Below are positions 1 to 8,095 of a DNA stretch of 64,000 nucleotides, piece after piece. Under the pieces are notes generated by a model. The model saw only the letters and a program-made list of their open reading frames with translations. It made no database searches and had not been told where the DNA came from. The DNA comes from Lysobacter silvisoli (GTDB lineage Bacteria; Pseudomonadota; Gammaproteobacteria; Xanthomonadales; Xanthomonadaceae): positions 1,860,001-1,924,000 of the forward strand of contig NZ_QTSU01000001.1 of NCBI RefSeq assembly GCF_003382365.1, read 5' to 3'. A program made the translations under genes and the position numbers. Numbering within the stretch: position 1 is the stretch's first letter; every line of letters begins with the position of its first letter.

Positions 1-94
1 CGGCCAGGGCGCTGCCAGCGAGCAGCAGGCCGGCGCAGAGCGCGGCGGCCAGGGCCGCGCGGCGTGGGAAGGGCATGAGAGCGGTTGCGGACAT
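1..94 (-). CDS. N-terminal fragment of an exported protein
   Basis: Only the first 31 codons lie in the window; the rest of the gene continues beyond its left edge. The visible part starts with ATG at position 94. It is a classic Sec signal peptide: a short polar start with PFPRR, then a hydrophobic Ala/Leu core ending in AGSALA, a plausible signal peptidase I site. The mature protein is not visible, so no function can be given. The gene is divergent from the LysM-FecR gene at 357, and the 262 bases between them should hold promoters for both. Confidence 0.6.
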   Translation of the reverse strand, partial: MSATALMPFPRRAALAAALCAGLLLAGSALA

Positions 95-356
95 GAGGAA
101 AGACTCCGTGTGAGAGGCGGCAACGCATGGGCGCGCATGCGCCAGCAGCCTCTCGGCCACCGCCGTGGCCACAGCATAGGCAGGCCAGGCCCGCCTCCAG
201 CCTGAACGGATGCTGGCGCGCTCGTCCATCACATTGCTGAATCGGCGAAAAAATCGCCAATTGGCACACCCAGGCCTCATAATTACTGCTTAACGCGTCA
301 CAAATCGTGTCGCACTACGCCTACCTCAGCCCGCCATCGCCAGCCACGGAAGACGG

Positions 357-2024
357 ATGTTCGACTTAGCAGTGCCGCCCCATCACGCCCGTCGCTGGCG
401 TGCAGCGGGCCGTTTCTTCGCCGCCTTCCTGCTCCTAGTCGCAGTGTCCGTTCCCGCCTATGCGCAGGAATGGAGCTACCGCGTGCGCCCGGGCGACAAC
501 CTCTGGGATCTGAGCGCGCGCCATCTGCGCCCGGACGTGGACTGGCGCCGCCTGCAGCGGCTCAATCGCGTCGACGATCCCTATCGCCTGCCGCCGGGCA
601 GCCTGCTGCGCTTTCCGGTGTCGTGGCTGCGCATCGAGCCTGCCAAGGCGACCCTGGTCGCACTGCGCGGCCAGGTGCGCGCGCAGGTGTCGGCACGCGG
701 CGACGTGGCCGCGGCCAGCGAAGGCCTGCGCCTGGGCATCGGAGGCTGGATCGAAACCGGCGCCGGCGCCAGCGCCACCCTGGAATTCGCCGACGGTTCG
801 CGCCTGCTGCTGATGGCCAACAGCCGCATCGTCTTCGACCGGCTCAGCACCTACGGCCGCACCGGCATGGTCGACACGCGCATGCGCCTGCAGCGCGGCC
901 GCGCGACCAACCGGGTGATCCCGGCGCGCGGTCCCGCATCGCGCTACATCATCGAAACCCCGTCGGCGACCTCCAGCGTGCGCGGCACCCACTTCCGCGT
1001 GAGCGCCGGCGAAAACGAAGAGCCCGCCGCCACCGAGGTGCTGGAAGGCAAGGTGCAGGTGGACGGCAGCCAGGGCGCCGGCGTGCTGCTGCGTCCCGGC
1101 TACGGCAGCATCGCCCGCGCCGGCGCCGCGACCTCGGCGCCCGTGCCGCTGCTGCCCGCGCCGACCCTGGATGCGGCACGCAGCCGCCTGGACGCGCTGC
1201 CGCTGACCCTGGCCTGGGCGCGCACCGACGGCGCGGTCGCCTACCGCGTGGAGGTGGTGCGCGACGATGCGCCCGAAGTGCAGCTGTTCGAAGCACGCAC
1301 CCAGGACACCCAACTGCGCATTCCCGCCCTGCCCGCCGGCCGCCACCGCGTACTGCTGCACGCCATCGCCGGCAACGGCCTGGGCGGCAGCGACGCGCAG
1401 CACGTGTTCGAACTGGCCGCGCTGCCGCCGCCGCTGACCATCCGCCCGCTGGACGGCGAAACCCTGTACGCGCCGCGTCCGCGTTTCGAATGGACGCTGA
1501 GCCCGGGCGCCGCCGACACACTGTTGCAGTTGGCCGACGATCCCGGGTTCGAACGCCTGCGCGCGGAGACCGCAGTGTCAGGCACGCGCTACCGCGCCGC
1601 GCAGGACCTGCCGCCGGGTCGCTACTACTGGCGCGTGGCCGCGCGCGACGCCGCCGGCCGCGGCGGCGCCTACGGCGATGCCCTGCCCTTCGACGTCAGC
1701 GACGCCCCGCCCGATCCGGGCCTGCAACCGCCGCAGGCCGAACAGGGCCAGCTCACCCTGCGCTGGAAGGACGCCGCGCCGGGCCAGCGCTTCCAGGTGC
1801 AGATCGCGCGCAAGCGCGACTTCGCCCAGCCGCTGCTGGACCGCGAAGTCGACACGCCGCAGGTGAGCCTGGACCGCCCCGGCGGTGGCCGCTGGTACGT
1901 GCGGGTGCGCCCGATCGAGGACGATGGCTACGCCGGGCCCTACGGTCCGGTGCAGGAAATCCGCCTGCCCTGCCGCGTCTGCTATGCCGGTGCCGGCGCG
2001 CTCGTGCTATTGCTGGTGTTGTGA
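357..2024 (+). CDS. Exported LysM and FecR domain protein
   Basis: A 555-residue exported protein. Residues 1-36 form a signal peptide ending AYA. Residues about 40-88 are a LysM domain (YRVRPGDNLWDLSARHL), which in this family binds peptidoglycan. Residues about 120-215 match the FecR beta-domain found in periplasmic signalling proteins (ETPSATSSVRGTHFRV is characteristic). The rest, to about 535, looks like two or three fibronectin-III-like beta repeats with RYYWRVAARD-type strands. The protein ends in a short hydrophobic tail after CRVCY. The stop codon overlaps the GTG start of the CHASE2-GGDEF gene by 4 bases (GTGA), so the two are probably translationally coupled. Inference: it senses or anchors at the cell wall and partners the downstream cyclase. 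The domains are clear; the role is not shown. ATG 357 has only a weak ribosome site. Confidence 0.85.
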   Translation: MFDLAVPPHHARRWRAAGRFFAAFLLLVAVSVPAYAQEWSYRVRPGDNLWDLSARHLRPDVDWRRLQRLNRVDDPYRLPPGSLLRFPVSWLRIEPAKATLVALRGQVRAQVSARGDVAAASEGLRLGIGGWIETGAGASATLEFADGSRLLLMANSRIVFDRLSTYGRTGMVDTRMRLQRGRATNRVIPARGPASRYIIETPSATSSVRGTHFRVSAGENEEPAATEVLEGKVQVDGSQGAGVLLRPGYGSIARAGAATSAPVPLLPAPTLDAARSRLDALPLTLAWARTDGAVAYRVEVVRDDAPEVQLFEARTQDTQLRIPALPAGRHRVLLHAIAGNGLGGSDAQHVFELAALPPPLTIRPLDGETLYAPRPRFEWTLSPGAADTLLQLADDPGFERLRAETAVSGTRYRAAQDLPPGRYYWRVAARDAAGRGGAYGDALPFDVSDAPPDPGLQPPQAEQGQLTLRWKDAAPGQRFQVQIARKRDFAQPLLDREVDTPQVSLDRPGGGRWYVRVRPIEDDGYAGPYGPVQEIRLPCRVCYAGAGALVLLLVL

Positions 2025-3682
2025 ACGCCTTTGCGCCGTCGTGGCCGTTGCGGATCGCCATCGCCTTGGCGGCCGCCGGCCTGGCCGCGCTGATCAGCGT
2101 GTACGGCGCGTTCTGGTTCCTGGACGACGCCTTCTACGACCAGCATCTGGCCGCCTGGACCTACCCGCCCGACGACGACGTGGTCATCGTCGCCATCGAC
2201 GACCAGAGCCTGAGCGAGCTGGGCCAGTGGCCGTGGCCGCGCGATCTGCATGCCGAACTGCTGGAACGCCTGGCCCATGCCGGCGTGCACGGCGTGGCCA
2301 TGGACCTGCTGTTCACCGAACCCGATCGCAACGGCGTCGCGCACGACGACCGCCTGGCCGAGGCCATGCGCTACAACGGCCGCGTCGCCCTGCCGGTGCT
2401 GGCCGCCGCGCCCAGCCAGAACGGCCTGCCGGTGGAAGTGCTGCCCACGCCGATCCTGGCCGACGCCGCCGCCACGCTGGGCCATACCGACATCGAACTG
2501 GATGCCGAGGGCGCCGCTCGCGGCCTGTACCTGCGCGCCGGCCTGGGCGAAGCGCGCTGGCCGGCGCTGGCGCTGGCCACGATCTCGTTGGACCCGGCCT
2601 ACGCACGCCGGCCGCTGCCCGGCCTGCGCAGCCCCGACGCCGCGCAGGGCTCGCCCTATCTGTGGACGCGCGATCATTACGTGCGCATCCGCTACGCCGG
2701 CCCGCCCGGCAGCTTCGCCCAGGTGTCCTACGCCGACGTCGTCGCCGGCCGCGTGCCGGCCGAGCTGCTGCACGGGCGCTGGGTGGTGGTGGGCGTGACC
2801 GCCGCCGGCCTGGCGCCGCCGTTCCTCACGCCCATGTCGGGCGAGCTGCGCATGCCCGGCGCCGAGTACCAGGCCAATGTCATGGAGATGCTGCTGCACG
2901 GCCGCGCGATCGTGCCGCTGGCGCCGCTGTGGCAGGGCGTGCTCACCGGCAGCATCGTGTTCCTGGTGGCGCTGTGCCTGCTCGCACCGGTATTCCCGCG
3001 CGCGCTGCTGCTGGCCAGCGCCGCGGCGCTGGCCACGCTGGCGGCGAGCATCTTCCTGCTGCGCCTGGGCAACCTGTGGTTCGCGCCGGCCACCGCCGTG
3101 GTCGCTATCGTGCTGTGCTACCTGGCCTGGATGGTCGGCCACCTGCGCCACTGGCGCCGCCAGGCGCACCTGGACACCCTGACCCGCCTGGCCAACCGCC
3201 GCCGCTTCGACCATGTACTGGAACGCGAGCTGGGCAGCGCCCGCCGCACCCACATGCCGCTGACCTTGGCGCTGATCGACGTCGACCACTTCAAGGCCTA
3301 CAACGACGCCGAAGGCCACCGCGCCGGCGACCGCGTGCTGCGTCAGGTCGCGCGCCTGATCGCAGCGCACGCGCGCCGCCCGCGCGACCTGGCCGCGCGC
3401 TTCGGCGGCGACGAATTCGCCATCGTCCTGCCCGACACCTCCGCCGAAGGCGCGGCCCAGGTCGCCGAGGCCGTGCTGGCCGACATGCGCGCGCTCAACC
3501 TGCGCCATGGCGACGGCCTGGGCGGCGCCAAGGTCAGCCTCAGCATCGGCATCCACACCTGCGTGCCCGGCCCGCGCACGCGCGAGCGCACCTTGTTCGA
3601 CGCCGCCGATGCGGCGCTGTACCGGGCCAAGGAGAACGGGCGCAACGGCTATGTGGCTACGCAGGCGTTCGACGTGGAGTGA
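2021..3682 (+). CDS. CHASE2-domain diguanylate cyclase (GGDEF)
   Basis: A 553-residue membrane protein expected to make cyclic di-GMP from two GTP. It has one N-terminal membrane segment (about residues 10-36), a periplasmic CHASE2 sensor domain (VVIVAIDDQSLSELG, then WPWPR), three membrane segments (about 300-375) and a cytoplasmic GGDEF domain. The active-site motif GGDEF is intact at residues 462-466. An RPRD inhibitory site lies five residues before it, so product feedback inhibition is expected. The start is GTG 2021, overlapping the upstream stop. The open frame continues far upstream, but that part is an out-of-register reading of the LysM-FecR gene. CHASE2 output proteins are often encoded beside FecR proteins, which supports a joint envelope-sensing unit. 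Confidence 0.88.
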   Translation: MNAFAPSWPLRIAIALAAAGLAALISVYGAFWFLDDAFYDQHLAAWTYPPDDDVVIVAIDDQSLSELGQWPWPRDLHAELLERLAHAGVHGVAMDLLFTEPDRNGVAHDDRLAEAMRYNGRVALPVLAAAPSQNGLPVEVLPTPILADAAATLGHTDIELDAEGAARGLYLRAGLGEARWPALALATISLDPAYARRPLPGLRSPDAAQGSPYLWTRDHYVRIRYAGPPGSFAQVSYADVVAGRVPAELLHGRWVVVGVTAAGLAPPFLTPMSGELRMPGAEYQANVMEMLLHGRAIVPLAPLWQGVLTGSIVFLVALCLLAPVFPRALLLASAAALATLAASIFLLRLGNLWFAPATAVVAIVLCYLAWMVGHLRHWRRQAHLDTLTRLANRRRFDHVLERELGSARRTHMPLTLALIDVDHFKAYNDAEGHRAGDRVLRQVARLIAAHARRPRDLAARFGGDEFAIVLPDTSAEGAAQVAEAVLADMRALNLRHGDGLGGAKVSLSIGIHTCVPGPRTRERTLFDAADAALYRAKENGRNGYVATQAFDVE

Positions 3683-3706
3683 GGCGGCCCGCTGCCGCAT
3701 CGGCGA

Positions 3707-4069
3707 CTAGCTCTGGCGCTTCCAACGCTGCACTTGGGCGACGAACGCTCGCGGGTGGCGTGGCGTGATCGCCACTTGGTATAAAACGGCCGTCTTCCTG
3801 CGTATCACCACGATGCCGGATCGTCTCAGGCGATTTCCGGCATGCACCGTGAACAACCCAAGATCATTCCAGTCGCCGACCTCGATCGATTCGATGTCCC
3901 TGCCATCGATCCAATACACCGGGATCTTGCCGAAAAGCACTACCTCCACCCGGCCATTGGCGAATCGATAGTCGTAGATCAACGGCAGCGCGAAGACAAC
4001 CGCGACCAAAACCACAGCCGCGCCGGCGATCGCGACGATCGCGTCCCAGTCAACCATGGCACCCCGCAC
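3707..4069 (-). CDS. Small membrane protein, unknown function
   Basis: A 120-residue protein, or 116 residues from the internal ATG at 4057 (MVDWDAIVAIAG), which looks the more natural start. One strong membrane segment lies near the N-terminus (AIVAIAGAAVVLVAVVFALPL). The rest is a beta-rich soluble part (VEVVLFGKIPVYWIDGRDI ... GIVVIRRKTAVLYQVAITP) resembling the bacterial PH-like fold of small membrane proteins. It ends PRAFVAQVQRWKRQS. Its base composition is visibly less GC-rich than its neighbours. It lies just downstream of the BLUF gene on the same strand (5 bases between), so the two may be co-transcribed. Function not recognised. Confidence 0.7.
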   Translation of the reverse strand: MRGAMVDWDAIVAIAGAAVVLVAVVFALPLIYDYRFANGRVEVVLFGKIPVYWIDGRDIESIEVGDWNDLGLFTVHAGNRLRRSGIVVIRRKTAVLYQVAITPRHPRAFVAQVQRWKRQS

Positions 4070-4074
4070 CTAAG

Positions 4075-4530
4075 TTAGCGCGGCAATACCGCATCGCCCG
4101 GACTCTCGGCCAGCCACTTGCTCCAGTAGTACAAAACCAAGCGCACGCCCTCGCCGACATCGGTGCTGTCGCGGGTGATCGGCATGGACTCGGTCCAGGC
4201 GGCGTTGGACAAGGCCTGCAGTGTGCTCTCCGGCGCTTGGCAGAAACCCATGTGCCAGCGGTCGAACTGCCGCTTCGCCACTGGCTCATGCAGAAGCTCG
4301 ACCACGTCGCGGTGAGCGCGCGCATGGCGGATGCGTTCGTAGACCTGATGCAGGCCTGCAGGTTCGCCTTCGATGTATTGGAAGAAACGGCCGTCGTGAT
4401 GGAACAGCACGCCGGACACGCCGACCGCGGCGTTGAACACGCGTGCGTCGACCAGCAGGGCATCCAGTTCCAGCGAGGACAACGGGCGCGAGGCGCGGCT
4501 GTGATAGGCGACGGCGAGTAGTTCGGTCAT
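4075..4530 (-). CDS. BLUF-domain blue-light photoreceptor
   Basis: A 151-residue protein that is essentially one BLUF domain, a flavin-binding blue-light sensor. The residues of the light-switching site are all present and correctly spaced: Tyr9 (AVAYHS), Asn33 (FNAAVGVSG), Gln51 (FFQYIEG), Trp92 and Met94 (WHMGF). The positions agree closely with well-studied short BLUF proteins. About 50 residues follow the core and presumably form the capping helices; no output domain is fused, so it must act through a partner. ATG 4530 was chosen over an in-frame TTG at 4539. The next gene downstream is the small membrane protein, a candidate partner. A nearby diguanylate cyclase gene is convergent with this unit. 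Signalling target unknown. Confidence 0.9.
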   Translation of the reverse strand: MTELLAVAYHSRASRPLSSLELDALLVDARVFNAAVGVSGVLFHHDGRFFQYIEGEPAGLHQVYERIRHARAHRDVVELLHEPVAKRQFDRWHMGFCQAPESTLQALSNAAWTESMPITRDSTDVGEGVRLVLYYWSKWLAESPGDAVLPR

Positions 4531-4955
4531 GTGGAGCAACGTAGCACGGCGATGGGTGCGGGAGATGGCGCGGGCTGGCGGCTGGATGACTTCGCTTGCG
4601 AAGTTGATCGTGGCGGATAACGCACCGACCAGTTATCCGAGCATGCGTCGTAGTTGCCGATTCGCGGTCGCAGCTCGCGCAGCTCCTACATGAGGCAGGC
4701 GTGGCCTTCGTCGTCACTGTGTAGCGATATTTGGCGTGTAAATGCGTATTGCTCGCATTCGTCGTCATTTCTGCTGCGCAGCAGCACGGACTAGTACGCA
4801 AATCCGCAACGCAATCGGATTCGGGAGGTAGGGGGGCGCGGACTTGGCCGCGTTCTGAACAGTAGCGGCGGTGAGAAACGCTCGACCCCCGCGAGCGATT
4901 CAGCAATCGCCGCCGTAGTTCGCATCCAACACTCTCGTCCAAGGAGCTTCAGGAT
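4531..4955. other. 425-base intergenic region upstream of protease
   Basis: This gap divides the BLUF gene (leftward) from the alpha-lytic-type protease (rightward) and must hold promoters for both. One degenerate short palindromic repeat lies at about 4661-4691. The stretch 4720-4790 is clearly more AT-rich than its surroundings, but no convincing -35/-10 pair could be picked out. A good ribosome site, AAGGAG at 4941-4946, precedes the protease start at 4956. No open frame in it looks like a gene. Confidence 0.5.
4661..4691. repeat. Short palindromic repeat (REP-like), degenerate copy
   Basis: Contains CGGTCGCAGCTCGCGCAGC followed by TCCTACA. This is a variant of the repeat found at many other intergenic sites in the window, usually GTAGGAGCGGCGTAAGCCGCGACC or its complement. 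The arms pair as GCTGCGCGAGC. Confidence 0.7.
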
Positions 4956-6167
4956 ATGCGTAAGTTCAGCGTCTCGGCCGTCGCCGCACTCGTGGCCATG
5001 GCAGCTTCCGGTTCGGCCTTCGCGGCCGACGATCTCGCCCCCGCTTTGAAGGCCGCGATGCAGCGCGACCTCGACCTGTCCGGCCCGCAGCTGGCGCAGT
5101 ACCTCAAGGCCGAACGCCAGGCCGCGCAGCAGGAAAAGGCCCTGCAGCGCGAACTGGGCCGCAACTACGCCGGCGCCTGGCTGGAGCGCAAGGCCGACGG
5201 CACGTTCGACTTCGTCGTCGCCAGCACCTCGGCCAAGGCGCCCAAGGCCGCCGGCGTGCAGACGCGCCTGGCGCGCCATAGCCTGGCCTCGCTGGATTCG
5301 GCCAAGGGCCTGCTGGACCGCCAGCTCGGCAGCGACGCGCGGGCGACCCGCGGCGTGTACAGCTGGTCGGTGGACCTGCCCAGCAACAGCGTGATCGTGG
5401 GCGTGGCGCCGGGCGCCGAAGACGCGGCGATCGACTTCATCGCGCGCAGCGGCGCCGATGTGGGCACCGTGCGCTTCGAAACCATGAACGAGGCGCCGCA
5501 GCGCCGCATCGCAATCCAGGGCGGCCGCGGTTACCTGCGCGACCCGGGCGACGGTTATGTCTACGCCTGCTCGGTCGGCTTCTCGGTCACCCAGAACACC
5601 ACCCCGGGCTTCGCCACCGCCGGCCACTGCGGCACCACCGGCGAAAATGTCTATCACGAGGTTTCGCAGTGGACGCCGGGCGTGAAGCTGGGCTCGTTCG
5701 CCGCCTCGACCATGCCCGACGGCAACCAGACCGGTCCGGACCGCGGCTGGGTCAAGGTCGACAGCACCCACACCCTGTCGGCCAGCGTCTACGGCTACGG
5801 CAGCGGCGACGTGACCGTGCGCGGCAGCACCGAGGGCGCGGTGGGCGCGGCGCTGTGCCGCTCCGGCCGCACCAGCGGCTGGCGCTGCGGCACCATCCGC
5901 GCCAAGAACGTCACCGTGTCCTACGTGGACGACAACAACCAGCCCGACGGCACCGTCACCGGCCTGACCCAGACCAGCGCCTGCGCCGAAGGCGGCGACT
6001 CCGGCGGTTCCTTCATCACCAGCGTCGGCCAGGCCCAGGGCGTGCTGTCCGGCGGCAGCGGCAGCTGCAAGGGCCGCCAGGGCAAGAACGGCGGCGGCAA
6101 CAGCTACTACACGCCGATCAACTCGATCCTGAGCGCGTATTCGCTGACGCTGCGTACTAGCCCGTGA
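4956..6167 (+). CDS. Alpha-lytic-type serine endopeptidase precursor
   Basis: A 403-residue secreted protease precursor of the alpha-lytic/streptogrisin group (chymotrypsin fold, peptidase family S1). It has a signal peptide (residues 1-23, ending SAFA), a pro-region of about 170 residues that in this family folds the enzyme and is then cut off, and a mature domain beginning near residue 200. The catalytic triad is visible: His224 (TAGHCG), Asp262 (GPDRGWV) and Ser349 (EGGDSGGS). Cysteine placement (CSVGFSV, LCRSG, WRCGTI, ACAEGG, GSCKG) matches alpha-lytic protease, as do VRGSTEGAVGAALCRSGRT and CGTIRAKNVT. The inserted YVDDNNQPDGTVTGL and the Gly-rich GKNGGGNSYY loop differ from the classic enzyme. 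Strong ribosome site AAGGAG. Likely role: extracellular digestion of prey or environmental protein. Confidence 0.95.
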   Translation: MRKFSVSAVAALVAMAASGSAFAADDLAPALKAAMQRDLDLSGPQLAQYLKAERQAAQQEKALQRELGRNYAGAWLERKADGTFDFVVASTSAKAPKAAGVQTRLARHSLASLDSAKGLLDRQLGSDARATRGVYSWSVDLPSNSVIVGVAPGAEDAAIDFIARSGADVGTVRFETMNEAPQRRIAIQGGRGYLRDPGDGYVYACSVGFSVTQNTTPGFATAGHCGTTGENVYHEVSQWTPGVKLGSFAASTMPDGNQTGPDRGWVKVDSTHTLSASVYGYGSGDVTVRGSTEGAVGAALCRSGRTSGWRCGTIRAKNVTVSYVDDNNQPDGTVTGLTQTSACAEGGDSGGSFITSVGQAQGVLSGGSGSCKGRQGKNGGGNSYYTPINSILSAYSLTLRTSP

Positions 6168-6221
6168 TGCGGGATCGGTGAGTGGGAGGCGGACTTGCGC
6201 CGCCGCTTTGTAGCTTCGCGT

Positions 6222-6331
6222 GCCCTCACCCCAACCCCTCTCCCGTGAACGGGAGAGGGGCTAAAGCAGCAAGCGGCGTCGAATGCATCCCCTCTCCCGC
6301 TTGCGGGAGAGGGCTAGGGTGAGGGGGTGAG
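6222..6331. repeat. CTCTCCCG inverted-repeat element
   Basis: Two hairpins back to back: CCCCTCTCCCGTGAACGGGAG (first copy) and CCCTCTCCCGCTTGCGGGAG (second), flanked by inverted arms CCCTCACCCCA and CTAGGGTGAGGG. The same arrangement recurs at 59235-59340, with half-copies at 34255-34294 and 61645-61684. It is non-coding and dispersed in intergenic DNA. Confidence 0.8.
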
Positions 6332-6375
6332 CGAAGCGAATGCTCTTGACCCGCGCTCGGGCCCCGAACTCGCAG

Positions 6376-6580
6376 CACCAATACAAGACCCGGAGGGCGG
6401 CGCACAGGAGGTGCGCCGTTTTTCGCTGGCACAGGGATGTGCCATCGAAAAATCCCCGCGCAAACTCCGCTCTCGCACGGGAGCTCTGGGGCAGCGTTTT
6501 TCTTTGGTTACTTTCTTTTGACGCTTATCAAAAGAAAGTAACCCGGCCGCTTGCGGACGGAAGCTGTTGCTGTTGCTTCC
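6376..6580 (+). repeat. Composite three-hairpin repeat element, copy 1
   Basis: About 205 bases with three separate hairpins: GGCGCAC/GTGCGCC (6399-6417), a TTTTTCG...CGAAAAA arm pair near 6417-6455, and a perfect 15-base stem GGTTACTTTCTTTTG/CAAAAGAAAGTAACC (6506-6543). A second copy in the opposite orientation lies at about 61384-61600. Both copies keep the order of the hairpins, the leading CCAATA...GACCC segment and a trailing GGAAGCTGTTGTTGTTGC-like segment, while the bases between differ. Open frames across it look spurious. It could be a dispersed non-coding RNA or a non-autonomous mobile element. Confidence 0.7.
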
Positions 6581-6615
6581 ACCAGCACACCCACACACCT
6601 TCGCGAGTTCGGAGC

Positions 6616-6717
6616 GGATCGCGGCTCACGCCGCTCCTACAGAAGGCACATCGCGCAGAGACCGAAGCGTTCGTCGTAGGTGTGGATTCGCGGTCGCAGC
6701 TTGCGCAGCTCCTACAA
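6616..6717. repeat. Two REP-like palindromes
   Basis: Copies at about 6617-6641 (ATCGCGGCTCACGCCGCTCC) and 6689-6714 (GCGGTCGCAGCTTGCGCAGC), both in the same orientation and separated by about 50 bases. They belong to the family seen throughout the intergenic DNA of this window. Confidence 0.75.
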
Positions 6718-6727
6718 ACAGGCAAAG

Positions 6728-6754
6728 AAAAAGGCCGGCTAGGCCGGCCTTTTT
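6728..6754 (-). terminator. Intrinsic terminator after rhlE-type gene
   Basis: An 8-base GC stem (AAGGCCGG/CCGGCCTT, loop CTAGG) flanked by A and T runs, so it can work in both directions. It lies 16 bases beyond the stop codon of the leftward helicase gene. Confidence 0.8.
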
Positions 6755-6769
6755 CGACTGCGACTGCGC

Positions 6770-8095
6770 TTACGCGCCTTCGCGACGCTGACCGCCACCG
6801 GGACGGCCGCCGCCGCGGTGCTGGGCACCGGCGTGGGCGTGACGCGGTGCCGGCTTGCCGTGCGGGCGGTGCGAGGGCTTGCGCGGGCCGTTGTTGCCGC
6901 CCGGCCGCTGACCGCCGGGGCGGCGCGCGCCCGGCGCGTCGGAACCCATGCGGATCGGACGGGTGGGCTCGAAGCCCGCCACCGTGACCATCTGGATGTC
7001 GTCCTTGAGGATGCGCTGGATCTGGCGCAGCAGACCGCCCTCGTCCGGCGAGACCAGCGACAGGGCCTCGCCCGTGGCGCCGTTGCGGCCGGTGCGGCCG
7101 ATGCGGTGCACGTAGTCCTCGGCCACCATCGGCAGGTCGAAGTTGATGACCAGCGGCAGGTTGGGGATGTCCAGACCGCGCGCGGCCACGTCGGTGGCGA
7201 CCAGCACGCGGGCCTTGTTGGCCTTGAAGTCGCGCAGCGCTTTCTGGCGCTGGGCCTGGCTCTTGTTGCCATGGATGGCCACGGCCTTCAGGCCGGCGTC
7301 TTCCAACTGTTCGGCCAGGCGGTTGCAGCCGTGCTTGGTGCGGCCGAAAACCAGCACCTGATCGGTGCTGCGCTCGCTGAGGATGCGGATCAGCAGATCG
7401 CGCTTGCGGCCGCCGTCGACCGGGTGGGCGCGGTGGGCGATGGTGTCGGCGATGGTGTTGTTGGCCGCGACCTGCACCTGCTGCGGATCGCGCATGAACT
7501 CCAGCGCCAGCTTCTTGATCTCGGCCTCGAAGGTGGCCGAGAACAGCAGGGTCTGACGCTGCGCGGGCAGACGGTTGAGGATGCGCTTGATCGCCGGCAG
7601 GAAGCCCATGTCGAGCATGCGGTCGGCTTCGTCCAGCACCAGCACTTCGACCGCGTCGAGCTTGGCGGTGCCGCGCTCCAGGTGATCGATCAGGCGGCCC
7701 GGAGTGGCCACCAGCACGTCCACGCCGCGGCGCAGCAGGTCGACCTGCGGGCCCATGCCGGCGCCGCCGTAGATCGCGCTGATGCCCATGCGCAGGTGCT
7801 TGGCGTAACCGCGCAGGCTTTCGGTGACCTGCACCGCCAGTTCGCGCGTGGGCACCAGCACCAGCGCGCGCGGCTTGCGCGGGCCGTTGGCGGCGGTGAG
7901 CTTGGACAGGCGGTTCAGCAGCGGCAGGCCGAACGCGGCGGTCTTGCCGGTGCCGGTCTGGGCGCCGCCCAGCAGGTCGTGCCCGGCCAGGGCCAGCGGG
8001 ATCGCCTCGGCCTGGATCGGGGTCGGGTTGAGGTAGTTCTGCTCGACGAGCGCGCGCAGCAACGCGGGCGCAAGCCCGAGGGTTTCGAACGTCAT
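6770..8095 (-). CDS. rhlE: DEAD-box ATP-dependent RNA helicase, RhlE type
   Basis: A 441-residue cytoplasmic RNA helicase that unwinds short RNA duplexes using ATP. The usual motifs appear in order: a Q-motif region (NYLNPTPIQAEAIP), Walker A AQTGTGKT, PTRELA, the DEAD box in VLDEADRMLDMGF, SATF (motif III) and HRIGRTGRNG (motif VI). After about residue 370 comes a basic Gly/Pro/Arg/His-rich tail (RRPGGQRPGGNNGPRKP), typical of RhlE proteins and probably RNA-binding. The start MTFETLGLAPALL (ATG 8095) was preferred over an in-frame start at 8149 because it matches the family N-terminus. It is expected to act in ribosome assembly or RNA turnover, often in the cold. The DEAD-box subtype is the least certain part. 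Confidence 0.92.
   Translation of the reverse strand: MTFETLGLAPALLRALVEQNYLNPTPIQAEAIPLALAGHDLLGGAQTGTGKTAAFGLPLLNRLSKLTAANGPRKPRALVLVPTRELAVQVTESLRGYAKHLRMGISAIYGGAGMGPQVDLLRRGVDVLVATPGRLIDHLERGTAKLDAVEVLVLDEADRMLDMGFLPAIKRILNRLPAQRQTLLFSATFEAEIKKLALEFMRDPQQVQVAANNTIADTIAHRAHPVDGGRKRDLLIRILSERSTDQVLVFGRTKHGCNRLAEQLEDAGLKAVAIHGNKSQAQRQKALRDFKANKARVLVATDVAARGLDIPNLPLVINFDLPMVAEDYVHRIGRTGRNGATGEALSLVSPDEGGLLRQIQRILKDDIQMVTVAGFEPTRPIRMGSDAPGARRPGGQRPGGNNGPRKPSHRPHGKPAPRHAHAGAQHRGGGRPGGGQRREGA

Noticed and set aside
244-258. Rho-independent terminator GGCGAAAAAATCGCC
   Set aside because: Stem of only five bases and no T run; probably chance in the divergent promoter region.
261-283. Promoter TTGGCA with CATAAT
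   Set aside because: Spacing between the boxes is only 11 bases, too short for the main sigma factor.
470-2020. Open frame continuous with the CHASE2-GGDEF gene upstream of 2021
   Set aside because: It reads the LysM-FecR gene in another register and gives an Arg/Pro/Ala-rich chain without domains; the cyclase starts at GTG 2021.
1982-3700. 572-codon open frame antisense to the diguanylate cyclase
   Set aside because: Low-complexity Gln/Ala/Gly/His sequence; the opposite strand has intact CHASE2 and GGDEF domains.
6314-6598. Possible small protein gene across the composite repeat
   Set aside because: The frame runs over hairpins of a dispersed repeat and is not conserved in the second copy; likely spurious.
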